The notes under the pieces: model-generated
Databases searched by the model: none
Seen by the model: the letters and a program-made list of their open reading frames with translations, nothing else
Told to the model about the DNA's origin: nothing
Translations under genes and position numbers: made by a program
Assembly: GCA_905373565.1 (NCBI GenBank)
Contig: CAJPTT010000020.1
Location: forward strand, 1-13,421
DNA: 13,421 nucleotides
DNA from: an uncultured Treponema sp.
GTDB taxonomy: Bacteria > Spirochaetota > Spirochaetia > Treponematales > Treponemataceae
Direction of reading: 5' to 3'
Shown here: piece after piece, positions 6,633 to 13,421 of the stretch
Layout of the letters: the number at the start of each line of letters is the position of its first letter
Numbering within the stretch: position 1 is the stretch's first letter

Positions 6633-8582
6633 TTATAAGACAGGCCGTGCAGTTGCTTTCCGGGCGGCGGCAATGACTTCTTCCGCTTGAGCCTGCGTAA
6701 TCCGCGCCGCGGCGGCAGCCGCTTCCACGGAAGCGGCTGCGAGCTTTTCAATACTTGAAAAGCTGCGCAGCAAACGCGCAGCCCGTTTCTCTCCGATGTG
6801 AGGCAGCTGTTCAAACTGTAAGTGCAATTCCTCTTTTGAGCGTAACCGGTTGTTGCGGGTGTTGGCGAACCGGTGCGTTTCGTCGCGTACCCGCTGGAGT
6901 ACCCGTAAGGCTGCGCTCCGCCGCGGCAGTACAATCGGCTTGTTGATATGCGGCCGGTAGAGTTCTTCATTTTTTTCCGCAAGACCCACTAACGGAATAT
7001 CAAGCTCCAAGGCGTCGAGTATCGCTTTAGCCGCATTTACCTGTCCGATACCGCCGTCTATCATAATCAGGTCGGGCAGCTCCGCCGCCTCGTTCAGCAA
7101 ACGGGTATACCGCCGCGCCACCGCTTCCCGCATGGAGGCATAGTCGTCGATAATGCCGTCCGTAGTGCGCAACCTGAAAATCCGGTAGTTCTTTTTGTCG
7201 GGATTCCCGTCCTTAAACGAGATCAGGCTTGCAACGGTGTACTTGCCGTGCAAATGAGCGATATCGAAACCTTCGATGCGGTGGGGCGGCCGGTCAAGCG
7301 ATAATATCTTTTGGAGTTCTTCCAGCGCGGGAAAGTCTCCCAGCTCCTTGACACGGCGGGCAGCGTCCTCTTTTGCGTTAAACTGCGCCATTGCAAGCGC
7401 CGCTTTATGCCGCCGAAGTATTGCGGTGCCATATACCGGAGTTTTTTCGGCGGCAACCAATGCTGTGGTTTGGATGAAATCCGTAGTGGCGGCAACCGAT
7501 TCCGTTTCTTCGATGGAAGCCGCGGTAGTGTCATCAGAGGCTTGTTTCCGATCTTCCAACGGAATCGCCGTGATGTGAACTTTAACGCCGAGCCGGTCGG
7601 CAAACCATTGCTCTGCGAGTTCGTATTCTTGTCCCGCACACACGAAGATATGCGGCGGAGTCTGTTTCGGGTCGGTATAGTATGCGATTAAAAATTCGGG
7701 TAATACCTCGGCTTCATCTTTGAGGCTTTCCGTTCGGTATAAGTCCCGTCCGACAACCTTGCCGCCCCGCATTTTAAATACGGTAAAGGTGATCAGCGCC
7801 CCCTCCGCCGCCCAGCCGATATAGTCGCGGGCTTCCGGATCCATATCCTCAACGGAGTTTTGACCTCGAAGCGCCCGTACCGCCTGCATTCCGTCTCTGA
7901 TACGGGCGGCTTTTTCAAATTCGCGGGCGGCGGCGGCGGCTTTCATCTTTTCCGTTAATTCGGCAAGCGGTTTTTTCACGTCTCCTTCAAGCAGCAGCGC
8001 AATTTCATCAATATCCTTCCGATAGTCGGTTTCGGAAATTTTATCCGCACAGGGAGCGCTGCATCGACCGATATGAAAATACAGACAGGGCTCGCGCTTC
8101 TTTAAGCGCTTGCATTGCCTCAGTGTATAGATCCGTTTAATGAGCGACAAAAAGTCATCAACGGCCGGCACATTGGGAAAGGGGCCGAAATATCGGGCGC
8201 CGTCGTTTTGTATCCGCCGCGTCCTGAACAGCCGGGGATAGCGTTCATTGGTAATTTTGAGCACGGGATAGGTTTTCCCGTCTTTGAGATTGATATTGTA
8301 GCGCGGCTTGTATTTTTTAATCAGATTATTTTCAAGCAGCAACGCCTCATACTCATTATCGGTTTGAATATACTCGATGCGGCGCGCACGCGAAACGAGG
8401 ATACGGGTTTTTATATCCCGTTTTGACGCAAAATACGAACTCAGCCTATTCTTGAGCGATTTCGCCTTGCCGATATAAATAACGATATCTTTTTCATCTC
8501 GCCACAGATACACGCCGCTGGTTTTAGGCGCTGACAGTGCATATTGATGAAGCGCTTCACGCACATCCGCTTGTTCACTCAT
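6633..8582 (-). CDS. uvrC: UvrABC system protein C (excinuclease subunit C)
   Basis: UvrC makes the two incisions around a DNA lesion during nucleotide excision repair. The 649 residues show all expected parts. The GIY-YIG nuclease domain spans about 18-98 (GVY at 23-25, YIG at 36-38, R46, and E84 in LLLENNLIKK). A four-cysteine segment follows (C157, C166, C174, C178), of the type reported to hold an Fe-S cluster in E. coli. The UVR segment for UvrB binding is at about 205-237. The RNase H-like nuclease has D440 in GFDIAHLHG, D509 in MIDGGIGQ and H570 in RDETHRF. Tandem helix-hairpin-helix motifs span about 590-642. About 40 Thr/Ala/Glu-rich residues (343-383) look like an extra linker. No ribosome-binding site precedes the ATG, and the promoter lies almost on top of it. 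Confidence 0.97.
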   Translation of the reverse strand: MSEQADVREALHQYALSAPKTSGVYLWRDEKDIVIYIGKAKSLKNRLSSYFASKRDIKTRILVSRARRIEYIQTDNEYEALLLENNLIKKYKPRYNINLKDGKTYPVLKITNERYPRLFRTRRIQNDGARYFGPFPNVPAVDDFLSLIKRIYTLRQCKRLKKREPCLYFHIGRCSAPCADKISETDYRKDIDEIALLLEGDVKKPLAELTEKMKAAAAAREFEKAARIRDGMQAVRALRGQNSVEDMDPEARDYIGWAAEGALITFTVFKMRGGKVVGRDLYRTESLKDEAEVLPEFLIAYYTDPKQTPPHIFVCAGQEYELAEQWFADRLGVKVHITAIPLEDRKQASDDTTAASIEETESVAATTDFIQTTALVAAEKTPVYGTAILRRHKAALAMAQFNAKEDAARRVKELGDFPALEELQKILSLDRPPHRIEGFDIAHLHGKYTVASLISFKDGNPDKKNYRIFRLRTTDGIIDDYASMREAVARRYTRLLNEAAELPDLIMIDGGIGQVNAAKAILDALELDIPLVGLAEKNEELYRPHINKPIVLPRRSAALRVLQRVRDETHRFANTRNNRLRSKEELHLQFEQLPHIGEKRAARLLRSFSSIEKLAAASVEAAAAAARITQAQAEEVIAAARKATARPVL

Positions 8583-8591
8583 ATCGTAAGG

Positions 8592-8620
8592 ATAATACTA
8601 AGACCGGCGTTTGATAGCAA
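8592..8620 (-). promoter_or_regulatory. uvrC promoter, probably giving a near-leaderless mRNA
   Basis: On the minus strand TTGCTA (8620-8615) and TATTAT (8597-8592) are separated by exactly 17 bases. Six to seven bases beyond the -10 box lies about 8585, only two or three bases before the uvrC ATG at 8582. The 20 bases before that ATG contain no purine-rich ribosome-binding site, which agrees with leaderless translation. Confidence 0.6.
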
Positions 8621-8625
8621 TATCC

Positions 8626-8654
8626 TTGCATGGATGCGGTCTTTAAAGTATAAT
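8626..8654 (+). promoter_or_regulatory. Promoter of the lipoprotein/ABC-F operon
   Basis: TTGCAT (8626-8631), a 17-base spacer and a perfect TATAAT (8649-8654) form a good sigma70-type promoter. Transcription would start near 8661, leaving a leader of about 24 bases that contains TTAGGA before the ATG at 8685. Its -35 box is only five bases from that of the divergent uvrC promoter. Confidence 0.75.
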
Positions 8655-8684
8655 CCAATAGTTTAGGAAAATTTAGGAATATAT

Positions 8685-10004
8685 ATGAAAAAAATACCTC
8701 ATTCTTACAATACTGTGTTTATGTTAACAGCTGTCTGTTTCGTTATTTTTACGACGACCGGCTGTTCTAAAAAGATCGGCTACGGTGTCGTCAATTGGTC
8801 GATTCCCGAATACAGCTTGACGGCATCGGATGTGGTACCGATTCTCGTCCGCTCGAATATTTCAAAGGTATATATCGCCGAGCTGAATAATCAAAAAGTA
8901 GAGATTCCGTTGTGGCAGCTTACTTTTTGTTCTTCCAAACGAGAAGCCGAAGCATATATCAAAAAGACTGCCGAATATCGTTCCGTATATGCCGCGGTAA
9001 AGCTTGACGGTCTGCCGCTTCGCTCTACACCCGACAATACAGGCAAGCAGGTATACCGTCTACGCGAAAGTCAGATTGTAAAGGTGCTTTGGAAAGGGGA
9101 AGGCGCTCAGGTTGTTGCACGGGATAAGCCTTTGGAAGGTGATTGGCTCTATGTAATGACCAATGACGGCACACGCGGCTGGTGTTTTTCCTATAATCTT
9201 TTTACGTATGATGAAGGAGAACCTTCCGTCGCACGGCAGACAACGGAAACCGCAGCGGATGAAATCCTCACTGAAATTCTGAAAAGCCGGTGGTATCCCG
9301 AATATTATCGCGATATGATTCGGAAAAAACAGATTGATCCCGAACGGATGACGGATAATTTCGGCTTCTTCCCCGGCGAAGGAACCGGCGTCGCACGCAT
9401 TATGCTGAAAGATGAGCAGCTGGCCTTTTCTTATACCGGTATCACAAAAAACCGGATGGGCGCTTATCAGTTTGAAGGTTCTCCGCTCCTGATGCAAATC
9501 AGAGATTCGGATACGATTGCCGCCAATTATACCGATGATAAGGGGCGGGTACAAATACAATACTTTATTACACTGAAAGAAAAACCGCAGGAACTTGTGC
9601 AAGCGGAAATTGAGCGTCGGAACGATGCTCTGCAAACGCTTGTTACAACCGGTCCGACATTTAATTCTGTGAATTACGGCGTCCTGCAATTTTTAGATGA
9701 GGGGCGGTTTCGTTGGAGCGGATACCAAGTGTTATCCCCGACGATTATTCCTAAGGGGGCAGGGAATTCCGGTTCCGTGGCGATCCGATATTTTATCAGC
9801 GCTAAACTGAAAACCGAATATATGGGAATTCTGTCGTTCAAATTCGACGGCAGTGCAAACTGGATCGATTTCTTTTACACGGTATCCAAACAGGGCGTTA
9901 AACTTGAATACGTGCAGCCTGCGAATATCAGCGACGGCGTTGCTTCCGTGCGCAACCTCAATCCCGTTATCCTCTTTTTCGGGACGGAAGGAACGGAAGA
10001 GTAA
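8685..10004 (+). CDS. SH3-domain lipoprotein, function unknown
   Basis: The 439-residue product starts with a lipoprotein-type signal: a short basic N-terminus (MKKIPHSY), a hydrophobic stretch (about 10-24) and a cysteine at 27 in TTTGC. The lipobox is not canonical (Thr at -3) but is close to the relaxed forms used by spirochaetes, so envelope anchoring is likely, not proven. Residues about 103-176 resemble a bacterial SH3 domain (VKLDGLPLRSTPDNTGKQV, DWLYVMTNDGTRGWCFSYNL). Such domains often bind cell-wall or protein ligands. The remaining 260 residues have many beta-type segments and no motif I recognise. AGGA precedes the ATG and a good promoter lies upstream. Its stop codon overlaps the start of the ABC-F gene by one base. 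Confidence 0.85.
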   Translation: MKKIPHSYNTVFMLTAVCFVIFTTTGCSKKIGYGVVNWSIPEYSLTASDVVPILVRSNISKVYIAELNNQKVEIPLWQLTFCSSKREAEAYIKKTAEYRSVYAAVKLDGLPLRSTPDNTGKQVYRLRESQIVKVLWKGEGAQVVARDKPLEGDWLYVMTNDGTRGWCFSYNLFTYDEGEPSVARQTTETAADEILTEILKSRWYPEYYRDMIRKKQIDPERMTDNFGFFPGEGTGVARIMLKDEQLAFSYTGITKNRMGAYQFEGSPLLMQIRDSDTIAANYTDDKGRVQIQYFITLKEKPQELVQAEIERRNDALQTLVTTGPTFNSVNYGVLQFLDEGRFRWSGYQVLSPTIIPKGAGNSGSVAIRYFISAKLKTEYMGILSFKFDGSANWIDFFYTVSKQGVKLEYVQPANISDGVASVRNLNPVILFFGTEGTEE

Positions 10005-12025
10005 TGCCGTTTGTCCAACTTTCAAATATTTCTCTTGCATTCGGCGATCGCGATATTCTCCAAAATATCACGCTGGTGCTGACGCAGGGGACAAAGGCGG
10101 CGCTCACCGGAGCCAACGGCAGCGGTAAGTCTACCCTGATGAAGATTATCGCCGGGGTGATGCAGGCCGATTCCGGTTCCATTTCGATGGAAAAAAATAC
10201 CCGCATTGCCTACCTGCCGCAGTCAGGTATTGTGCACAGGGGTAAAACGCTGGCAGAAGAAGCCGATACCGCTTTTTTCCGCGGAGCGCAGCTGGTTGAG
10301 CAGCTCGAAGCGGTCGGTAAGCTTATGAGCGAAGAAGCCGATGCTGCAAAGGCGGAGCGGCTTGCGCATGACTATCACGCCCTGCAAACAGAGCTTGAGC
10401 AATCCGGCTGGTATTTTAGGCAGCGGCTTGCGGATGAAACGCTGCGCGGCCTCGGATTTACATCGGAAGATTTTACCCGCTTGACCGATGAATTTTCAGG
10501 CGGATGGCAGATGCGTATTGCGCTTGCGAAGATTCTTTTGAGCGGGGCTGACATCATCATTTTAGATGAGCCGACCAACTACCTCGATATCGAAGCGCGC
10601 AGCTGGCTTGAACTCTGGCTAAAAAAATTTACCGGCGGTTTTTTGCTGGTCAGTCATGACCGCTCGTTTTTGGACGCAACGGTTAACGAAACGTATGAAT
10701 TATTCAACGGAACGCTTAAACGCTATGCCGGAACTTATACCAACTACGAAAAGACGCGCGAGGTAGAGCTTGCCTCGCTGATAAAAGCGTACGCGCAGCA
10801 GCAGCTGGAAATTGCAAAAACCGAAGACTTTATCAGGAAGTTCCGCTACAAGGCGACAAAGGCAGCGGCGGTGCAGGATCGGGTAAAGCGGCTCGAAAAA
10901 CTTGAACGTATCGAACTACCCGAACACTTAAAAAAAATTCACTTTAGCTTTCCGCCCGCCCCTCATTCGGGAAATATTGCACTGCAAGCCGAAGGAATCA
11001 CCAAGGCATACGGAGATCGGCTTATCCTAAAAGACGCGGAGCTGACCGTAACCAAACAAGAGCGGATTGCATTAGCCGGACGGAACGGCGCCGGTAAAAC
11101 CACTTTTTTGCGGATACTGGCCGGTGAAGATTCCGAGTATACCGGCTCCGTAAAGTACGGGGCGGGTATTATCACCGGTTATTTTTCGCAGGATGAGGCC
11201 GAGCGGATTACCGGCAGCGAAACCATCATCCAGCTGATGGAGCGGGAAGCGCCGACCCATCTTATCCCTAAGCTCTACGATATGCTCGCAGCCTTTTTGT
11301 TCCGCGGCGATGACATCCATAAACAGCTATCCGTACTGTCGGGCGGGGAAAAAAGTAGGCTGGCGCTGCTCCGACTGCTATTGAAGCCGCTCAATCTCCT
11401 CATATTGGATGAACCGACCAATCACCTCGACCTCCATTCCAAGGATGTGCTGCTCGATGCACTGCAGCGGTTTGAGGGGACGGTTATCTTTGTTTCGCAC
11501 GATAAGTTTTTTATCCAAGGGCTTGCTACCCGCGTCCTTGAACTGACGGCCTCGGCAACGCCCGGCGCCGGTACCCGCATTAGAAACTTTCCGGGCACCT
11601 ACGACTATTACCTATACCGGATTGCCGCCGAAGCAGCCGGCAGTTCCGTCGTCGGCAGTCTAAGCGGAAAAGCAGCGGATTCTTCGGGCGGCGGGAAAAC
11701 ACGCAGTGCTTTTTCCGGTAGCGCATCAGGTGTGCCTTCCGGTTCACAAGCGGGGATGCCGTTAGGCGGCACCGGCAGCGGTGGAGCTCTTTCTTATGAA
11801 GAACAAAAAAGGCTGCGGGCGGAGAAGCGAAAGCGCGAAAAAGAGGAAGAACGTATTTTTGCACAACTCGCCGAAACAGAGGACAAGATAAAAGAGCTGG
11901 AAGCGCAGCTCGCAATCCCCGAAGTCTATACCGACGGTGAAAAGGCTCGCAGCATTCTGCAGCAGATTCATGCCTTACAAGCAACCTCCGCTGAACTTAC
12001 AGAACAGTGGGAAGCGCTTAATTAA
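10004..12025 (+). CDS. ABC-F family ATPase (ribosome-associated type)
   Basis: ABC-F proteins are soluble twin-ATPase proteins without membrane domains. Most studied members act on the ribosome (translation factors or antibiotic-protection proteins). The 673 residues hold two ATPase domains. The first has Walker A GANGSGKS at 36-43, signature FSGGWQ at 164-169, Walker B IIILDEP at 184-190 and switch H218. The second has GRNGAGKT at 359-366, LSGGEK at 445-450, LLILDEP at 465-471 and H499. Between them is the charged interdomain linker (about 255-315) typical of the family. A Gly/Ser/Ala-rich stretch (about 545-596) then leads to a charged coiled coil (about 598-673), as in Uup-like members. 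The ATG overlaps the lipoprotein stop (TAATG), with GGAAGAG just upstream, so the genes are translationally coupled. The exact subfamily and whether it gives antibiotic resistance cannot be told from sequence reading. Confidence 0.93.
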   Translation: MPFVQLSNISLAFGDRDILQNITLVLTQGTKAALTGANGSGKSTLMKIIAGVMQADSGSISMEKNTRIAYLPQSGIVHRGKTLAEEADTAFFRGAQLVEQLEAVGKLMSEEADAAKAERLAHDYHALQTELEQSGWYFRQRLADETLRGLGFTSEDFTRLTDEFSGGWQMRIALAKILLSGADIIILDEPTNYLDIEARSWLELWLKKFTGGFLLVSHDRSFLDATVNETYELFNGTLKRYAGTYTNYEKTREVELASLIKAYAQQQLEIAKTEDFIRKFRYKATKAAAVQDRVKRLEKLERIELPEHLKKIHFSFPPAPHSGNIALQAEGITKAYGDRLILKDAELTVTKQERIALAGRNGAGKTTFLRILAGEDSEYTGSVKYGAGIITGYFSQDEAERITGSETIIQLMEREAPTHLIPKLYDMLAAFLFRGDDIHKQLSVLSGGEKSRLALLRLLLKPLNLLILDEPTNHLDLHSKDVLLDALQRFEGTVIFVSHDKFFIQGLATRVLELTASATPGAGTRIRNFPGTYDYYLYRIAAEAAGSSVVGSLSGKAADSSGGGKTRSAFSGSASGVPSGSQAGMPLGGTGSGGALSYEEQKRLRAEKRKREKEEERIFAQLAETEDKIKELEAQLAIPEVYTDGEKARSILQQIHALQATSAELTEQWEALN

Positions 12026-12121
12026 TGGGTAATGTGATAATGTGTAATTCATTCAATTGGTAATTGGAAGGTATTGATCTTGAAACTTGTCAAGTTTCTT
12101 TAATTATCCGTTCCTCATTAC
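12026..12121. repeat. TAAT-rich convergent gap with imperfect inverted ends
   Basis: The short gap between the ABC-F gene and the dehydrogenase contains TAAT at 12023, 12030, 12038 and 12045 (7-8 base spacing) and again at 12061 and 12101. The segment 12029-12049 matches the reverse complement of 12102-12121 at about 15 of 21 positions, so the gap is loosely palindromic around a central hairpin. No coding sequence is visible. It may be a degenerate small repeat or simply a two-way terminator region. Confidence 0.4.
12082..12104 (+). terminator. Likely terminator of the lipoprotein/ABC-F operon
   Basis: GAAACTT at 12082-12088 pairs perfectly with AAGTTTC at 12092-12098 around a 3-base loop, and the plus strand continues TTTAAT. 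The AU-rich stem and short U run make it a modest rightward terminator. In the other direction there is no U run. It could still serve both convergent genes as a 3'-end structure. Confidence 0.45.
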
Positions 12122-12129
12122 AGAGCCCT

Positions 12130-13305
12130 TTACAGCGCGGCTTTATAAATTGCGAGAACATCGGCTGCCGTTAAGGTTTGGAAGCCGCGGATTTTCCCGC
12201 TGCGGCTCCGGTGCATCACAGCCGCTTCCGCCATCTCTTTAAGATGCTCTTCACCGATACCCACCTCATGCAGCGTCATCGGGATACCGAGCGACGCAAA
12301 AAATTCCGATGTCTTATCGATAGCGGCGTTTGCCGTTTTATACACATCCGCATCTGCGGGCAGCCCCCACACATTGACGCCGTATTCGGCAAGTTTATGC
12401 ACGGTATTGTCGTTCAGTACATGCCGCATCCAGTGGGGGGTCAGGATTGCAAGCCCCGTTCCGTGCGTAATGTCGTAAAAGGCGCTCAGCTCATGCTCCA
12501 TCGGATGAGCCGACCACATCGTCATTTTTCCGCAACCTAACAAACCGTTAATTGCCCATGTCCCCGCCCACATCAAATTGGCGCGGGCCTCATAATTATC
12601 GGGTTCCTTCAGCGCAATGGGGCCGTAATGGATACAAGTCTTGAGTACCGCTTCGGCTAACCGGTCTTGCAAGTAAGCCCCGTCGTCCAACGAAAAATAA
12701 CTTTCAAAGGTATGGCTCATAATATCCGCAGTGCCGGCAGCCGTATGCGCTTTGGGCACCGAAAAGGTGTAGCACGGATCCATCACGGAGAACTTAGGCA
12801 TTGCAAGCGGAACTTCAAAGCCGAGCTTTTCCTTCGTTTTAAAGTTGGTAATAACGGCTCCGCAATTCATTTCGGAACCCGTCGCTGCAAGAGTCAAAAC
12901 AGTGCCGAGCGGAATAACATCCGTTGCGGCTGCTTTGTGAGTAACAATGTCCCATGGCTCACCGTTATAATGTGCACCGGCCGCAATTGCCTTAGCGCAA
13001 TCGATGGAACTTCCCCCACCGACAGGAAGGATAAAATCAAGTTTATGTTCCCGTACCAGCGCAATTCCTTTTTCAACTTCTTCTATCCGCGGGTTGGGAG
13101 AAATGCCTGACAGTTCCGCATAAAAGATGCCCTTCGATTTTAACTGCGCCGTTATCGTATCGTAAAGACCGATTTTCTTGATACTCCCACCGCCATAGCA
13201 GAGCAGCACTCTATTGCCGTACTTTACTATCTCATCGGCAAGCCCCTCGACGCTGCCTTTGCCGAACAGTATCTTTACCGGTACATCAAAAACAAAATTA
13301 AACAT
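12130..13305 (-). CDS. Iron-containing alcohol dehydrogenase (YqhD/butanol dehydrogenase type)
   Basis: This cytosolic enzyme interconverts aldehydes or ketones and alcohols using a bound divalent metal and a nicotinamide cofactor. The 391 residues follow the YqhD/BDH pattern. The cofactor-binding GGGS at 38-41, a form associated with NADPH preference, comes first, then the second glycine motif GGGSSIDCAK at 96-105. The four metal ligands are D194 and H198 (GTADIMSH), H267 (SAHP) and H281 (ITHG), at the same numbers as in E. coli YqhD. All catalytic residues are present, so the enzyme should be active. The natural substrate cannot be read from the sequence; a role in fermentative reduction or aldehyde clearance is inference. 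AGGAGG sits 6 bases before the ATG. The gene faces the ABC-F gene and seems to stand alone in the visible region. Confidence 0.94.
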   Translation of the reverse strand: MFNFVFDVPVKILFGKGSVEGLADEIVKYGNRVLLCYGGGSIKKIGLYDTITAQLKSKGIFYAELSGISPNPRIEEVEKGIALVREHKLDFILPVGGGSSIDCAKAIAAGAHYNGEPWDIVTHKAAATDVIPLGTVLTLAATGSEMNCGAVITNFKTKEKLGFEVPLAMPKFSVMDPCYTFSVPKAHTAAGTADIMSHTFESYFSLDDGAYLQDRLAEAVLKTCIHYGPIALKEPDNYEARANLMWAGTWAINGLLGCGKMTMWSAHPMEHELSAFYDITHGTGLAILTPHWMRHVLNDNTVHKLAEYGVNVWGLPADADVYKTANAAIDKTSEFFASLGIPMTLHEVGIGEEHLKEMAEAAVMHRSRSGKIRGFQTLTAADVLAIYKAAL

Positions 13306-13372
13306 CTTATCCTCCTGTTAATTAATATTTATAGAAAGAAACAGCTTTTGTAAGCCTGACTAATTAAGTAAA

Positions 13373-13402
13373 CCTGTTCGGAAACTTCCGTTTCGGAACA
13401 GG
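13373..13402. repeat. Palindromic repeat, copy 2 (upstream of the dehydrogenase)
   Basis: CCTGTTC at 13373-13379 pairs with GAACAGG at 13396-13402. After one G-G mismatch, GAAAC (13381-13385) pairs with GTTTC (13390-13394) around a TTCC loop. This copy is more perfectly paired than the one at 6598-6624. It lies about 70 bases upstream of the dehydrogenase ATG, probably between that gene and one beyond the window. Nothing else is evident in 13306-13421 apart from the dehydrogenase ribosome-binding site. Confidence 0.75.
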
Positions 13403-13421
13403 TTACTTTGAAATGCGATGT

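Noticed and set aside
6443..6982. Leftward open frame of about 180 codons ending at the start of rpmG.
   Set aside because: It runs through the 3' part of uvrC in the wrong frame, the operon promoter and the complete tRNA-Thr gene, so it is not a protein gene.
9060..9689. Leftward open frame of about 200 codons opposite the lipoprotein gene.
   Set aside because: The rightward frame has a promoter, ribosome-binding site, signal peptide and SH3-like domain, while the opposite frame shows no domain or initiation signals.
13306..13372. Possible promoter for the dehydrogenase (CTTACA then TATAAA on the minus strand).
   Set aside because: The spacer is only 15 bases and the -35 box is weak in an AT-rich stretch, so I cannot support a specific promoter, though one is probably near.
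1..13421. CRISPR array, insertion sequence, phage or defence genes.
   Set aside because: I saw no regularly spaced direct repeats, transposase motifs, integrase or defence domains; nearly all of the DNA is accounted for by core genes.

Overview
The window reads as a piece of a spirochaete chromosome, most likely a Treponema. The evidence is the order tRNA-Thr, rpmG, tRNA-Trp, secE, nusG, rplK, rplA, rplJ, rplL, rpoB, the spirochaete-like protein sequences, and an asparagine in RpoB at the position equivalent to E. coli 531, which the literature links to the natural rifampicin resistance of treponemes. Base composition looks intermediate by eye, not strongly AT-rich, which would fit an oral treponeme of the T. 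vincentii/T. medium kind. The species is inference only.

Positions 1-6583 hold one long leftward (minus-strand) transcription and translation operon. It starts at a near-consensus promoter (6555-6583) whose start point falls a few bases before tRNA-Thr(GGU). It continues through rpmG (L33), tRNA-Trp(CCA), secE (59 codons), nusG, rplK, rplA, rplJ, rplL and rpoB, which leaves the window at its left edge. Gaps are minimal from secE to nusG and from rplK to rplJ. Three larger gaps, rplK-nusG, rplJ-rplL and rplL-rpoB, carry hairpins or weak promoter signals that could set the different output of L7/L12, L10 and RNA polymerase beta.

Positions 6633-8582 hold uvrC, also leftward. It diverges from a rightward pair (8685-12025): an SH3-domain lipoprotein overlapping by one base an ABC-F ATPase. 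The 102-base divergent gap holds two well-spaced sigma70-type promoters back to back. The uvrC one would give an almost leaderless mRNA.

Positions 12130-13305 hold a leftward iron-dependent, YqhD/BDH-type alcohol dehydrogenase that converges on the ABC-F gene. The 104-base convergent gap holds TAAT-rich repeats and a hairpin. A palindromic sequence at the right edge (13373-13402) is nearly identical to one between uvrC and the ribosomal operon promoter, so it is a dispersed repeat.

This is mostly core, well-known gene content. I found no defence system, mobile element, CRISPR array or clearly new multigene system. The most useful observations are regulatory or structural: the tRNA-punctuated operon, the intergenic hairpins, the near-leaderless uvrC, the repeated palindrome and the RpoB asparagine.
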